Assembly (NCBI GenBank): GCA_026982415.1
Contig: JALSHE010000092.1
Coordinates: 1-45,728, forward strand
DNA length: 45,728 nt
Origin: Robiginitomaculum sp.
Lineage (GTDB): Bacteria; Pseudomonadota; Alphaproteobacteria; Caulobacterales; Maricaulaceae
Direction of reading: 5' to 3'
The translations under genes were made by a program, and so were the position numbers. Under the pieces are notes generated by a model. That model was not told the origin of the DNA. It did no database searches and saw only the letters and a list, made by a program, of their open reading frames with translations. This document shows, one piece after another, positions 38,731 to 45,728 of this stretch; position 1 is the first letter of the stretch; each line of letters starts with the position of its first letter.

Positions 38731-41412
38731 CTACTGTGCCGCCGCCGCTAGATTGCGCAGCACATAGTGTAAAATACCGCCGTGGCGATAATATTCCAGC
38801 TCGTTTTCCGTATCAATCCGGACGCGGGCTTTGATGGTTTTGGTTTTGCCGTCCTTGTCTGTGATTTTCACATCTATACTGGAGCGCGGGGTGATGTCGT
38901 TAACGCCGCCAATGTCGATGGTTTCACTACCGTTCAGGCCAAGTTCTTGCCAGCCTTCACCGTCTGCAAACTCCAGCGGTAAGACGCCCATGCCAATTAA
39001 ATTAGAGCGGTGAATGCGCTCAAAGCTTTTGGCGATAACGGCTTTGACGCCGAGCAAAATCGTGCCTTTGGCAGCCCAGTCGCGTGAGCTACCATTACCG
39101 TACAGGCCGCCAGCGAGTATGACCAAGTCTTTGCCGTCGTCTTTATATTTCATGGCCGCATCATAGATGGACATGATTTCGCCTGTTGGCACATATTTGG
39201 CCACGCCGCCCGTTGTGCCCGGCACCATTTTATTTTCAATACGGATATTGGCAAAGGTGCCGCGCATCATAATCTGGTGATTACCGCGTCTGGACCCGTA
39301 AGAATTGTACTCATTGCGCGGCACTTGGCGCTCTGATAAATATGCGCCCGCCGGGCTGTCTGCCGCTATGGCACCCGCTGGCGAGATGTGGTCAGTGGTG
39401 ATGGCCTCGCCGAGCAGAGCTAGAATATTGGCGTTTTTGACATCCTCAACCGCGTCGGGTGTCATGGTCATGCCCTCGAAATAGGGCGGGTGCTGGACAT
39501 AGGTGGAGCTGGTGTTCCAATTATAGGTTTCGCCGCCCTCGACTTTGATGTCGCGCCATTGTTGGTCGCCTTTATAGACGTCTTTATAGCGGTCTACGAA
39601 CATTTTACGGGTGATGGTTTTGCGCACCAGAGCGTCAATATCCTTGGACGTTGGCCAAATGTCGCGCAGGAATATTTCCTTACCGTCCGACCCCACACCA
39701 AGCGGATCCGTTTCGAAATTATGGTGCATGGAACCTGCCAAAGCATAAGCGACCACAAGCGGTGGTGAGGCCAGGAAGTTAGCGCGAATATCCGGGCCAA
39801 TCCGGCCTTCGAAATTGCGGTTGCCGGACAGAACGGAACACGAGATGAGATCACCGTCCTTAATGGCTTCGGAAAGCTCAGGCGCGATAGGGCCAGAATT
39901 GCCGATACAAGTGGTGCAGCCATAGCCGACCACGTTAAAGCCGAGGGCGTCCAAATGTTTCTGGAGATTAGATTTCTTGAGATATTCACCCACAACCTGA
40001 GAGCCAGGTGCGAGAGAGGTTTTGACCCAGGGCTTGGGCTTTAAACCCAAAGCATGGGCTTTCTTGGCCAACAAACCCGCGCCGATCATAACGCTGGGGT
40101 TGGAGGTGTTGGTACAAGACGTAATCGAGGCAATGAAAATATCGCCGTGGTCAACTGCGAAATCCTGGCCTTTAACGGGCGTGGGTGCGCCGTCCATTGG
40201 GGATTTATCAAATGTATTGCGCAATATATTGCCGAAATCGTGGCTCGCGGTTTTTAGGGAAATTTTTTCTTCAGGACGTTTTGGCCCTGAAATCATAGGC
40301 TCTACCGTGCCCATATCAAGGTGAAGCGTATCCGTGAACACAGGGATGACATCACCGCGCCACATGCCTTGGGCTTTGGCATATTTCTCAACCAGTTCGA
40401 TACGCCCCGCGTCGCGTCCGGTGGCCTTAAGATAAGTGATAGTGTCTTCGTCTACGGGGAAGAAGCCGCAAGTGGCACCGTATTCCGGCGCCATATTGGC
40501 CAGAGTTGCTTGGTCTTCAAGGGAGAGATGGTCGAGACCTTCGCCGAAAAACTCGACGAACTTACCGACCACACCGTGGGCGCGAAGCTGCGCGACAACA
40601 ATAAGCACTAGGTCGGTTGCGGTCGCGCCTTCGGGCATTTTTCCGGTCAGTTCCATGCCGATAACTTCGGGGATGAGCATGGAGATTGGCTGTCCGAGCA
40701 TAGCGGCTTCGGCTTCAATACCGCCAACACCCCAACCAAGGACGGACAGGCCGTTAATCATAGTGGTGTGGCTATCGGTGCCAACGAGCGTATCCGGGAA
40801 TGCAAAGGTTTCTCCGCCTTCGGTTTTTGTCCACACAGTTTGACCGAGATGTTCCAGATTAACCTGGTGACAGATACCCGTTCCCGGCGGAACAACAGCG
40901 AAATTATCAAAGGCGGTTTGACCCCATTTCAAGAAATCATAGCGTTCGCCGTTACGTTCATATTCGCGCTTGACGTTCTTAGCAAAGGCGAGGTTTGTGC
41001 CAGAATAATCAATCATGACCGAATGGTCGATAACCAAATGCACAGGGTTTTGCGGATTGATGGCGTCGGCTTTAGCTCCCAGCGTGACCACTGCATCGCG
41101 CATAGCCGCCAAATCAACTACGGCAGGCACGCCAGTGAAATCTTGCATCAATACGCGCGCCGGGCGGAACGCAATTTCGTGGGTGGACGTCTTGGTTTTC
41201 AGCCAGTCCTTGATGGCAAGGATGTCGTCCTTGGTAACGGTTTTATTGTCTTCATTGCGCAGTAGATTTTCCAACAATACTTTGAGTGAGTAAGGCAGTT
41301 TGGAAATCCCCTCAAGGCCGTTCTTCTCGGCTTCTTTTAGGTCAAAATATGTATAGGTGCCGCCGCGCACCGTCATTTCGCGTTTACAATTAAAACTGTC
41401 AAGAGAAGCCAT
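38731..41412 (-). CDS. acnA: Aconitate hydratase A
   Basis: TCA-cycle enzyme interconverting citrate and isocitrate with a 4Fe-4S cluster; 893 residues, typical for AcnA/IRP-type aconitase. Seen: the cluster cysteines in [13 protein letters not shown] and [45 protein letters not shown], and the swivel-domain [17 protein letters not shown] and [13 protein letters not shown] motifs. AAGGAT lies 8 bases before the ATG. yciB is 67 bp upstream on the same strand; the gap holds a TATAAT-like element that may be the acnA promoter. No Irr box seen in it. Confidence 0.97.
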   Translation of the reverse strand: MASLDSFNCKREMTVRGGTYTYFDLKEAEKNGLEGISKLPYSLKVLLENLLRNEDNKTVTKDDILAIKDWLKTKTSTHEIAFRPARVLMQDFTGVPAVVDLAAMRDAVVTLGAKADAINPQNPVHLVIDHSVMIDYSGTNLAFAKNVKREYERNGERYDFLKWGQTAFDNFAVVPPGTGICHQVNLEHLGQTVWTKTEGGETFAFPDTLVGTDSHTTMINGLSVLGWGVGGIEAEAAMLGQPISMLIPEVIGMELTGKMPEGATATDLVLIVVAQLRAHGVVGKFVEFFGEGLDHLSLEDQATLANMAPEYGATCGFFPVDEDTITYLKATGRDAGRIELVEKYAKAQGMWRGDVIPVFTDTLHLDMGTVEPMISGPKRPEEKISLKTASHDFGNILRNTFDKSPMDGAPTPVKGQDFAVDHGDIFIASITSCTNTSNPSVMIGAGLLAKKAHALGLKPKPWVKTSLAPGSQVVGEYLKKSNLQKHLDALGFNVVGYGCTTCIGNSGPIAPELSEAIKDGDLISCSVLSGNRNFEGRIGPDIRANFLASPPLVVAYALAGSMHHNFETDPLGVGSDGKEIFLRDIWPTSKDIDALVRKTITRKMFVDRYKDVYKGDQQWRDIKVEGGETYNWNTSSTYVQHPPYFEGMTMTPDAVEDVKNANILALLGEAITTDHISPAGAIAADSPAGAYLSERQVPRNEYNSYGSRRGNHQIMMRGTFANIRIENKMVPGTTGGVAKYVPTGEIMSIYDAAMKYKDDGKDLVILAGGLYGNGSSRDWAAKGTILLGVKAVIAKSFERIHRSNLIGMGVLPLEFADGEGWQELGLNGSETIDIGGVNDITPRSSIDVKITDKDGKTKTIKARVRIDTENELEYYRHGGILHYVLRNLAAAAQ

Positions 41413-41479
41413 GAGAATATCCTTTTAGCAAGTGTGAATTATAGTATAGCGCGGCAAATCTAAGGCCGCAATCTTTGAA

Positions 41480-42124
41480 TTAATCTTCTTCAGATTTAGC
41501 GCCAAGTTCCGGCATATGCTTCATCAAAAGCGGCATGTTGAGCATGGTAAAGACCAATGTGATGGGCAACATGCCAATCAGCTTGAAGTCCGTCCAAAAT
41601 TTCACCGAATAATTGCGCCAGATATATTCGTTGAGGACTGCGAGGAAAAGAAAGAATATGCCCCATCTAAATGCCAATGTTCGCCAAGCTTTTTCCGGTA
41701 GCTTGTAGACTTCGGCGAACATCAATTTGAACACATTTTTACCCAGCGCTAGAGACCCTAATATAGTGCCGCCAAACAGCAAATTAATGGCGGTAGGTTT
41801 CATTTTAAACACGGTCGGGCTTTTAAAGCCAATGGTAATAGCTGCAGTACCGAGAACTATTATTGCCGTCACCTTAAGCATGATAGACACCTGTCCGGTT
41901 TTCATCTTGGAGTGAATGACGGCAATAATGATTGCGACGGCAAAAACCAAAGCACCGATATAAAGCGGTGCGTCTTCGCCCGGCACACTCATGCCGAGCA
42001 GGTTAAACTGGCTGTCTGCGTCAATCATCTTGCGGGCAAGGTTGAAAACCAAGACATAAGCGAGGACGGGACCAAGGTCAGCCCACATGGAGGATTTAGG
42101 CTTTTGGGATATTGTATTATTCAT
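41480..42124 (-). CDS. yciB: YciB/IspZ-family inner-membrane protein (septation protein A)
   Basis: 214-residue inner-membrane protein of the YciB family, linked to cell-envelope integrity and septation in enterobacteria and Shigella. Seen: about five or six helices (LGPVLAYVLVFNLAR, APLYIGALVFAVAIIIAVI, VTAIIVLGTAAITIGF, FRWGIFFLFLAVLNEYIWR, LIGMLPITLVFTMLNMPLLMK) with the conserved KPT and WxxFK regions (FKMKPTAINLLFG, VKFWTDFKLIG). Its start lies 50 bp downstream of a terminator-like hairpin on the same strand, so expression may be attenuated. Weak ribosome-binding site. Confidence 0.9.
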   Translation of the reverse strand: MNNTISQKPKSSMWADLGPVLAYVLVFNLARKMIDADSQFNLLGMSVPGEDAPLYIGALVFAVAIIIAVIHSKMKTGQVSIMLKVTAIIVLGTAAITIGFKSPTVFKMKPTAINLLFGGTILGSLALGKNVFKLMFAEVYKLPEKAWRTLAFRWGIFFLFLAVLNEYIWRNYSVKFWTDFKLIGMLPITLVFTMLNMPLLMKHMPELGAKSEED

Positions 42125-42173
42125 AGCGGCGGTTTACCGAATGCACAGCAAATTGCAAGTAAATGTCGTGCAT

Positions 42174-42221
42174 AAAAAAACGAGGTGAAAAACCTTGCGC
42201 CCCGCTAGGTTTTTCACCTCG
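42174..42221 (-). terminator. Terminator-like hairpin with U-tract upstream of yciB
   Basis: CGAGGTGAAAAACC (42181-42194) pairs perfectly with GGTTTTTCACCTCG (42208-42221), 14-bp stem and 13-base loop. On the minus strand the stem is followed by seven T (plus 42174-42180). It therefore looks like a rho-independent terminator of an RNA that starts further right and stops 50 bp before yciB. Confidence 0.75.
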
Positions 42222-42323
42222 GTAACTTGCCCCAATCACAAGAACAGCAAGTTGAACCACCTTGGTATGGTGGAAATATGCTACAAACATTGCCAGCCAG
42301 CCAGTTTTCCGAGGTGAAAAACC
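42181..42323. repeat. 14-mer CGAGGTGAAAAACC in three copies (two direct, one inverted)
   Basis: Copies at 42181-42194 (plus), 42208-42221 (minus) and 42310-42323 (plus). The middle copy can pair with either outer copy. The 88-base spacer between the second and third copies carries further stems: AACTTGC/GCAAGTT and CCACC/GGTGG. Read on the minus strand the order is anti-repeat, repeat, anti-repeat, U7, as in attenuators with mutually exclusive hairpins. Alternatively 42208-42323 is a small element with 14- to 15-bp terminal inverted repeats. The divergent gap otherwise holds the promoters of yciB and the LysR gene. Confidence 0.85.
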
Positions 42324-42395
42324 GAGTAGTACTGGATTTGCCTGTATGTGCATGTTATTAAGCAAAAAATTTGATTGAGGGAGTGCAATGATTGT

Positions 42396-43367
42396 ATGGC
42401 GGGTATAGATAAAATTTCGCGCCTTGTGAGCTGGGACGATTTTTCTGTGTTTTTGGCTATATCAAAAACCGGGTCTATTTCCAAGGCTGCGGTGCTTTTA
42501 GGGCGAACGCAACCGACTATATCCAAGCGCATTGACAATCTTGAAGCCCGCCTCGGCATACAATTGTTTAAGCGCACGACATCGGGTATGTTGGCTACCG
42601 AAATTGGCAAAGCCATGCTTAGCCATGCCAGTGCTATGAACCGGAGCGCCACCAGTATTGAACGCATGGCCAGTAGTTTGGATAAATCCGGCACTGGAGA
42701 TGTGTTGCTGCGCTGTCTTGACGGCTTGGTTACTGATTGGATTATGCCTAATTTGGCAGCGTTCCAAGCGGAAAACAAGGGGCTTAACCTTAGTTTTTAT
42801 ACCCAAAATACCGCTGTTATCGATTCGGATCATGAGCCGGATCTCGCCGTGCAGTTTAACACAAGCAAGCCCATGGAATTTGTCGCCCAGCGGCTCGGAT
42901 CCCTGCATTATGTGCCTATGGTCAGCCGCGCTTATAAAGAAAAAAACGGCATTCCACGGACTATGGAGGACGCAGTTAACTACCATTTGATGTATTTGCG
43001 CCGTTCCGGCCTTGTAGTGGAAGAATGGGAGAAAAAATCCCGAGCCTTGCGCGAATTGGCCACACCGTCCTTAAGTGCCAATTCATGCTCGGTTATACTA
43101 AGCGCAGTGCTAAACGGCGCGGGTATTACCATGTTGCCGACCTATATGGCTCAATTATATCCGGAACTTGTGATGCTCGATTACGAGATTGTATATTCTT
43201 ATAATTTTTGGCTGGTGCGCGCGCCCCATACAACACAACTCGGCAGGGTTAATACCACGGCGGATTGGTTGTTGGAGACGTTTTCGTCCGCAGAACAACC
43301 GTGGTTTGACCAGGATTATATCCGTCCAAGCGAGTTTTCGGATATAGAAATCATAATGCCCCACTAG
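42396..43367 (+). CDS. LysR-family transcriptional regulator
   Basis: 323 residues from ATG 42396; an in-frame TTG at 42375 has no better support. Seen: N-terminal winged helix with WDDFSVFLAISKTGSISKAAVLLGRTQPTISKRIDNLEARLGIQLFKRT (within about 13-62), a linker helix, and a periplasmic-binding-protein-like effector domain (from GDVLLRCLDGLVTDWIMP). The domain is a shorter VTDWIMPNLAAFQ type found in many alphaproteobacterial LysR proteins. The regulated gene is often divergent; here that side carries the 14-mer repeats and yciB. The effector is unknown. Confidence 0.92.
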   Translation: MAGIDKISRLVSWDDFSVFLAISKTGSISKAAVLLGRTQPTISKRIDNLEARLGIQLFKRTTSGMLATEIGKAMLSHASAMNRSATSIERMASSLDKSGTGDVLLRCLDGLVTDWIMPNLAAFQAENKGLNLSFYTQNTAVIDSDHEPDLAVQFNTSKPMEFVAQRLGSLHYVPMVSRAYKEKNGIPRTMEDAVNYHLMYLRRSGLVVEEWEKKSRALRELATPSLSANSCSVILSAVLNGAGITMLPTYMAQLYPELVMLDYEIVYSYNFWLVRAPHTTQLGRVNTTADWLLETFSSAEQPWFDQDYIRPSEFSDIEIIMPH

Positions 43368-43372
43368 GCGGT

Positions 43373-44257
43373 TTACTCCAGATAGAGCGGTGGCTTTGGC
43401 AGGGATTCAAAATCTTTTCTCGAGTGCTGAATAATGACCTTGGCATTACTTGCTTTGGCTAGGGCTTCAAATTTATCCATGGAGCGCAAGGTTTCTTCGG
43501 CGTCGGTATTGAAAACGGGGATTGTCCGCTTTTCTCTGGCCTCATGCAGATGATAAAGGTCACCTGTTAGCAACACTGTGCCAGCTTTGGCTAATTCCAG
43601 TTTCAGAACCGTATGTCCCGGCGTATGGCCAGGCGTTTCGATAATGGTTACGGTGCCGTCGCCAAACACATCATATTCACCTTTGAATTTCACAGTTGTT
43701 GCCGTTTCCAGCGCACTATAGGCGGGGAAAGTTTGCGTGTCCTTGCGGGCGTCGTCGCGAAATAAATGGGTGTGTTCGGCTTCGCTTACCAAAAAAGTTG
43801 AAGCCGCATAAGCACCCGCATTGCCCACATGGTCAAAATGCGAATGGGACACGGAGAGATATTCTATATCTGCCGGGTTTACCCCCAGTGCATCCAATTG
43901 GCTTCCCAAGGTGGTGGGCACCGAGAGATGAAATGGCCCGTTGGTGACGCCGTCTTTCATCGCGTTGAGGGCATCCGGCAAGCCCGTATCCCACAACAAA
44001 TCGCCCTTGGGATGGCGGATCAAATAACAACTGTCCACGGCTTTATTGGTGCGCCCTGCGTAAGCGCCGCCTTTATCAAATAGAGATAAATCCAGCATAT
44101 CGATTAAGCCGCATTCCAGAGCATACATTTTTACGGTAGCCTGGGTTTTGGCAACTTGGTTTTTCGCCTCAGGGTTCGCCGCTTGCTCGGGTGGTTTCGC
44201 ATCATTATTATTACACGCTGCCAGAAAGAGCAGGCTGGCCAAAAGAACATGTTTCAT
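43373..44257 (-). CDS. Metallo-beta-lactamase-fold hydrolase, AHL-lactonase-like, lipoprotein
   Basis: 294 residues from ATG 44257, chosen because GGAGGT (plus 44261-44266) lies 3-4 bases upstream and the signal peptide then starts at residue 1; an upstream ATG at 44311 would spoil it. Seen: lipobox LAAC (Cys15), zinc motif HSHFDH (His138, His140, Asp142, His143), ETPGHTPGH with another zinc histidine, TGDLYH with the bridging aspartate, and a late IIQHSRKD histidine. This matches the N-acyl-homoserine lactonase family (AiiA/AttM type). Export as a lipoprotein would place it in the envelope. Substrate could be AHLs or other lactones. It converges with the LysR gene. Confidence 0.85.
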   Translation of the reverse strand: MKHVLLASLLFLAACNNNDAKPPEQAANPEAKNQVAKTQATVKMYALECGLIDMLDLSLFDKGGAYAGRTNKAVDSCYLIRHPKGDLLWDTGLPDALNAMKDGVTNGPFHLSVPTTLGSQLDALGVNPADIEYLSVSHSHFDHVGNAGAYAASTFLVSEAEHTHLFRDDARKDTQTFPAYSALETATTVKFKGEYDVFGDGTVTIIETPGHTPGHTVLKLELAKAGTVLLTGDLYHLHEAREKRTIPVFNTDAEETLRSMDKFEALAKASNAKVIIQHSRKDFESLPKPPLYLE

Positions 44258-44500
44258 ACTTACCTCCAGATGAAATTTCCCCCACCCTATACTACCTGCC
44301 AAAAAATCCAAGCCTTTCTCAAGCCTCAGGTTTGTATGTTCTTATACAGCCTCTAAAAAGATAAAAACAAACCATAACAAAATTTGCCGATTTCACAGAG
44401 CGCCTCATTGCCACTACAAAAAATTCATTGATTTACAAGAGTTGGCACATGGTGCTATTTGGTTCCTCATAAGAGCAATGAAACAAAGGAAAGGTGTATT

Positions 44501-45728
44501 ATGACCCACAAAGACCCCGTTTATAAAGTCCCCGTTGTGTTTCAAAAACAAGCAAATTTATCGCCTGAAAAATATGCCGATATGTATGCGCGCTCTATTG
44601 CTAATCCTGAAAAATTTTGGGGCGAGCAGGGTAAGCGGCTCGATTGGACAGTGCCCTATACCAAGGTCAAAGATGTCAGCTGGGATAAGTCCGATTTGCA
44701 TGTGGCTTGGTATGGCGACGGGGTTTTGAACGTATCAGAGAACTGTATCGACAGGCATTTGGAAACGCGCGGCGACAAGGCGGCGATTATCTGGGAGGGT
44801 GATAGCCCGAGCGACAGCATCACCCTGACTTACCGCGAACTGCACCGCGAGGTTTGCCGCTTTGCCAATGTCATGAAAAAGCTCGGCGTGCGTAAAGGCG
44901 ACCGGGTCACCATTTATATGCCGATGATATTGGAAGCTGCCTATGCCATGTTGGCCTGTGCGCGTATTGGCGCGGTGCATTCCGTGGTGTTTGGTGGTTT
45001 TTCTCCCGAAGCTCTGGCGGGGCGAATCGTTGATTGCGACAGCACATTTGTCATTACCGCAGACGAAGGTCTGCGCGGAGCGAAACCAATTCCGCTCAAG
45101 GCCAATTGCGATGCGGCTTGTGATATAGCGGGTATTGTTAAAACCGTGCTGACCGTAAGGCGCACGGGCGGTGATGTGACTATGGTGGAGGGTCGGGATG
45201 TCTGGCTACATGAAGCGCTGGAGGGCGTGTCCTATGATTGTCCGGCAGAGCCCATGAACGCCGAAGACCCTTTGTTTATTCTATATACCAGCGGCTCTAC
45301 GGGTAAGCCCAAAGGTGTATTGCACACCACGGGCGGCTATTTGGTGTGGGCGTCTATGACCCATGAATATGTGTTCGACCTCAAAGAGACAGATGTCTAT
45401 TGGTGTACGGCGGATGTGGGCTGGGTGACCGGGCATACCTATATTGTCTACGGCCCTTTGGCCAATGGTGCGACCACCGTCATGTTTGAAGGTGTACCCA
45501 CATATCCCGATGCGTCGCGGTTCTGGCAGGTTTGCGACAAGCACCAAGTCTCATTATTCTACACTGCGCCCACGGCTATCCGTGCTTTGATGCGCGAGGG
45601 CGACGGGCCGGTGCAGGCGACAAGCCGTAAGAGCCTGCGTATCTTGGGCACGGTCGGCGAACCCATAAACCCAGAAGCCTGGGAATGGTATTTTAATGTG
45701 GTCGGGGAGGGGCGCTGCCCTATCGTCG
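44501..45728 (+). CDS. acs: Acetyl-CoA synthetase (Acs), 3'-truncated by window edge
   Basis: AMP-forming acetate:CoA ligase that activates acetate to acetyl-CoA; 409 of about 650 residues are visible and the frame is open to the window end. Seen: [20 protein letters not shown] at the start, [69 protein letters not shown], the adenylation A3 motif [16 protein letters not shown], and [21 protein letters not shown] typical of Acs rather than other acyl-CoA ligases. AAAGGAAAGG lies 7-10 bases before the ATG. The 243-bp gap upstream is shared with the divergent lactonase-like gene. Confidence 0.95.
   Translation, partial: MTHKDPVYKVPVVFQKQANLSPEKYADMYARSIANPEKFWGEQGKRLDWTVPYTKVKDVSWDKSDLHVAWYGDGVLNVSENCIDRHLETRGDKAAIIWEGDSPSDSITLTYRELHREVCRFANVMKKLGVRKGDRVTIYMPMILEAAYAMLACARIGAVHSVVFGGFSPEALAGRIVDCDSTFVITADEGLRGAKPIPLKANCDAACDIAGIVKTVLTVRRTGGDVTMVEGRDVWLHEALEGVSYDCPAEPMNAEDPLFILYTSGSTGKPKGVLHTTGGYLVWASMTHEYVFDLKETDVYWCTADVGWVTGHTYIVYGPLANGATTVMFEGVPTYPDASRFWQVCDKHQVSLFYTAPTAIRALMREGDGPVQATSRKSLRILGTVGEPINPEAWEWYFNVVGEGRCPIV

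Noticed and set aside
42117-42365. 82-codon minus-strand frame across the yciB upstream region as a protein gene
   Set aside because: It is explained by the 14-mer repeats (both anti-repeats give GFSPR), has no ribosome-binding site and overlaps yciB out of frame; at most a leader peptide.
1-45728. CRISPR arrays, tRNA or rRNA genes, transposases, integrases, prophage genes
   Set aside because: No regularly spaced repeats, no cloverleaf or rRNA sequence and no transposase or phage motifs were recognised in either strand.

Overview
This 45.7 kb window looks like chromosomal DNA of an aerobic alphaproteobacterium close to the Caulobacterales/Hyphomonadales/Maricaulales. The strongest marker is a GcrA-type cell-cycle regulator (13593-14093). 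An Irr-type Fur-family regulator with matching operator sites, an ATP12 chaperone gene and an ihfB...trpFBA gene order also point to Alphaproteobacteria. The species is not identifiable from the sequence alone. No rRNA, tRNA, CRISPR array, complete insertion sequence or prophage was seen.

Layout. 1-2153: 3' part of korA plus korB (2-oxoacid:ferredoxin oxidoreductase). 2302-4867 (minus): small His-rich secreted protein and a ZnuD-like TonB-dependent receptor, with an upstream palindrome and a downstream terminator. 4888-13523 (minus): outer-membrane factor, membrane-fusion protein and RND pump, followed by an M13 metallopeptidase lipoprotein and a terminator. 13593-17589: gcrA, an ABC-2 permease without an adjacent ATPase, argD, and a membrane protein joining a ribbon-helix-helix-like domain to EF-hands. 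17764-20560: DegP/HtrA protease and rarA. 20561-21217: a gene graveyard with two 5'-truncated remnants around a perfect 32-bp palindrome. 21218-24187: irr, rubrerythrin, GlpC-like Fe-S protein and DUF3501, with an Irr box (ICE) in front of the rubrerythrin gene. 24184-24994: an AAA-ATPase remnant and a DUF1287 gene. 25128-29346: crcB, rluC-like synthase, TPR/2-oxoglutarate oxygenase, ATP12 and OsmC. 29417-32735: an isoprenylcysteine methyltransferase-like protein and an M16 protease. 32804-34251: a TadG-like vWA pilus protein, frameshifted, behind a sigma-54-like promoter. 34258-34753: two more head-to-head 3' remnants. 34756-38707 (minus): arsC-like, ihfB, mscL, trpF, trpB, trpA. 38731-42124 (minus): yciB and acnA. 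42174-42323: a 14-mer present three times that can form competing hairpins. 42396-45728: LysR regulator, MBL-fold lactonase-like lipoprotein (minus) and the 5' part of acs.

How the genes work together. The irr/rbr/GlpC-like/DUF3501 block is a coherent iron- and peroxide-responsive unit: the regulator sits next to its predicted targets, and recognisable Irr operators lie in front of both transcription units. The RND set is a complete tripartite exporter with a periplasmic-type peptidase gene 39 bp downstream. KorAB, AcnA and Acs belong to central carbon metabolism around acetyl-CoA and 2-oxoglutarate. TrpFBA is the last section of tryptophan synthesis.

Most notable unexplained signals: (i) the triple 14-mer between yciB and the LysR gene, which ends in a terminator-like hairpin with a U-tract and could be an attenuator, a small RNA or a mini-element; (ii) repeated intergenic loci where only the 3' ends of genes survive, in two cases cut at or next to palindromic DNA; (iii) the RHH-membrane-EF-hand fusion; (iv) the Irr-linked rubrerythrin/GlpC-like/DUF3501 module; (v) a sigma-54-like promoter in front of a frameshifted TadG-like gene.
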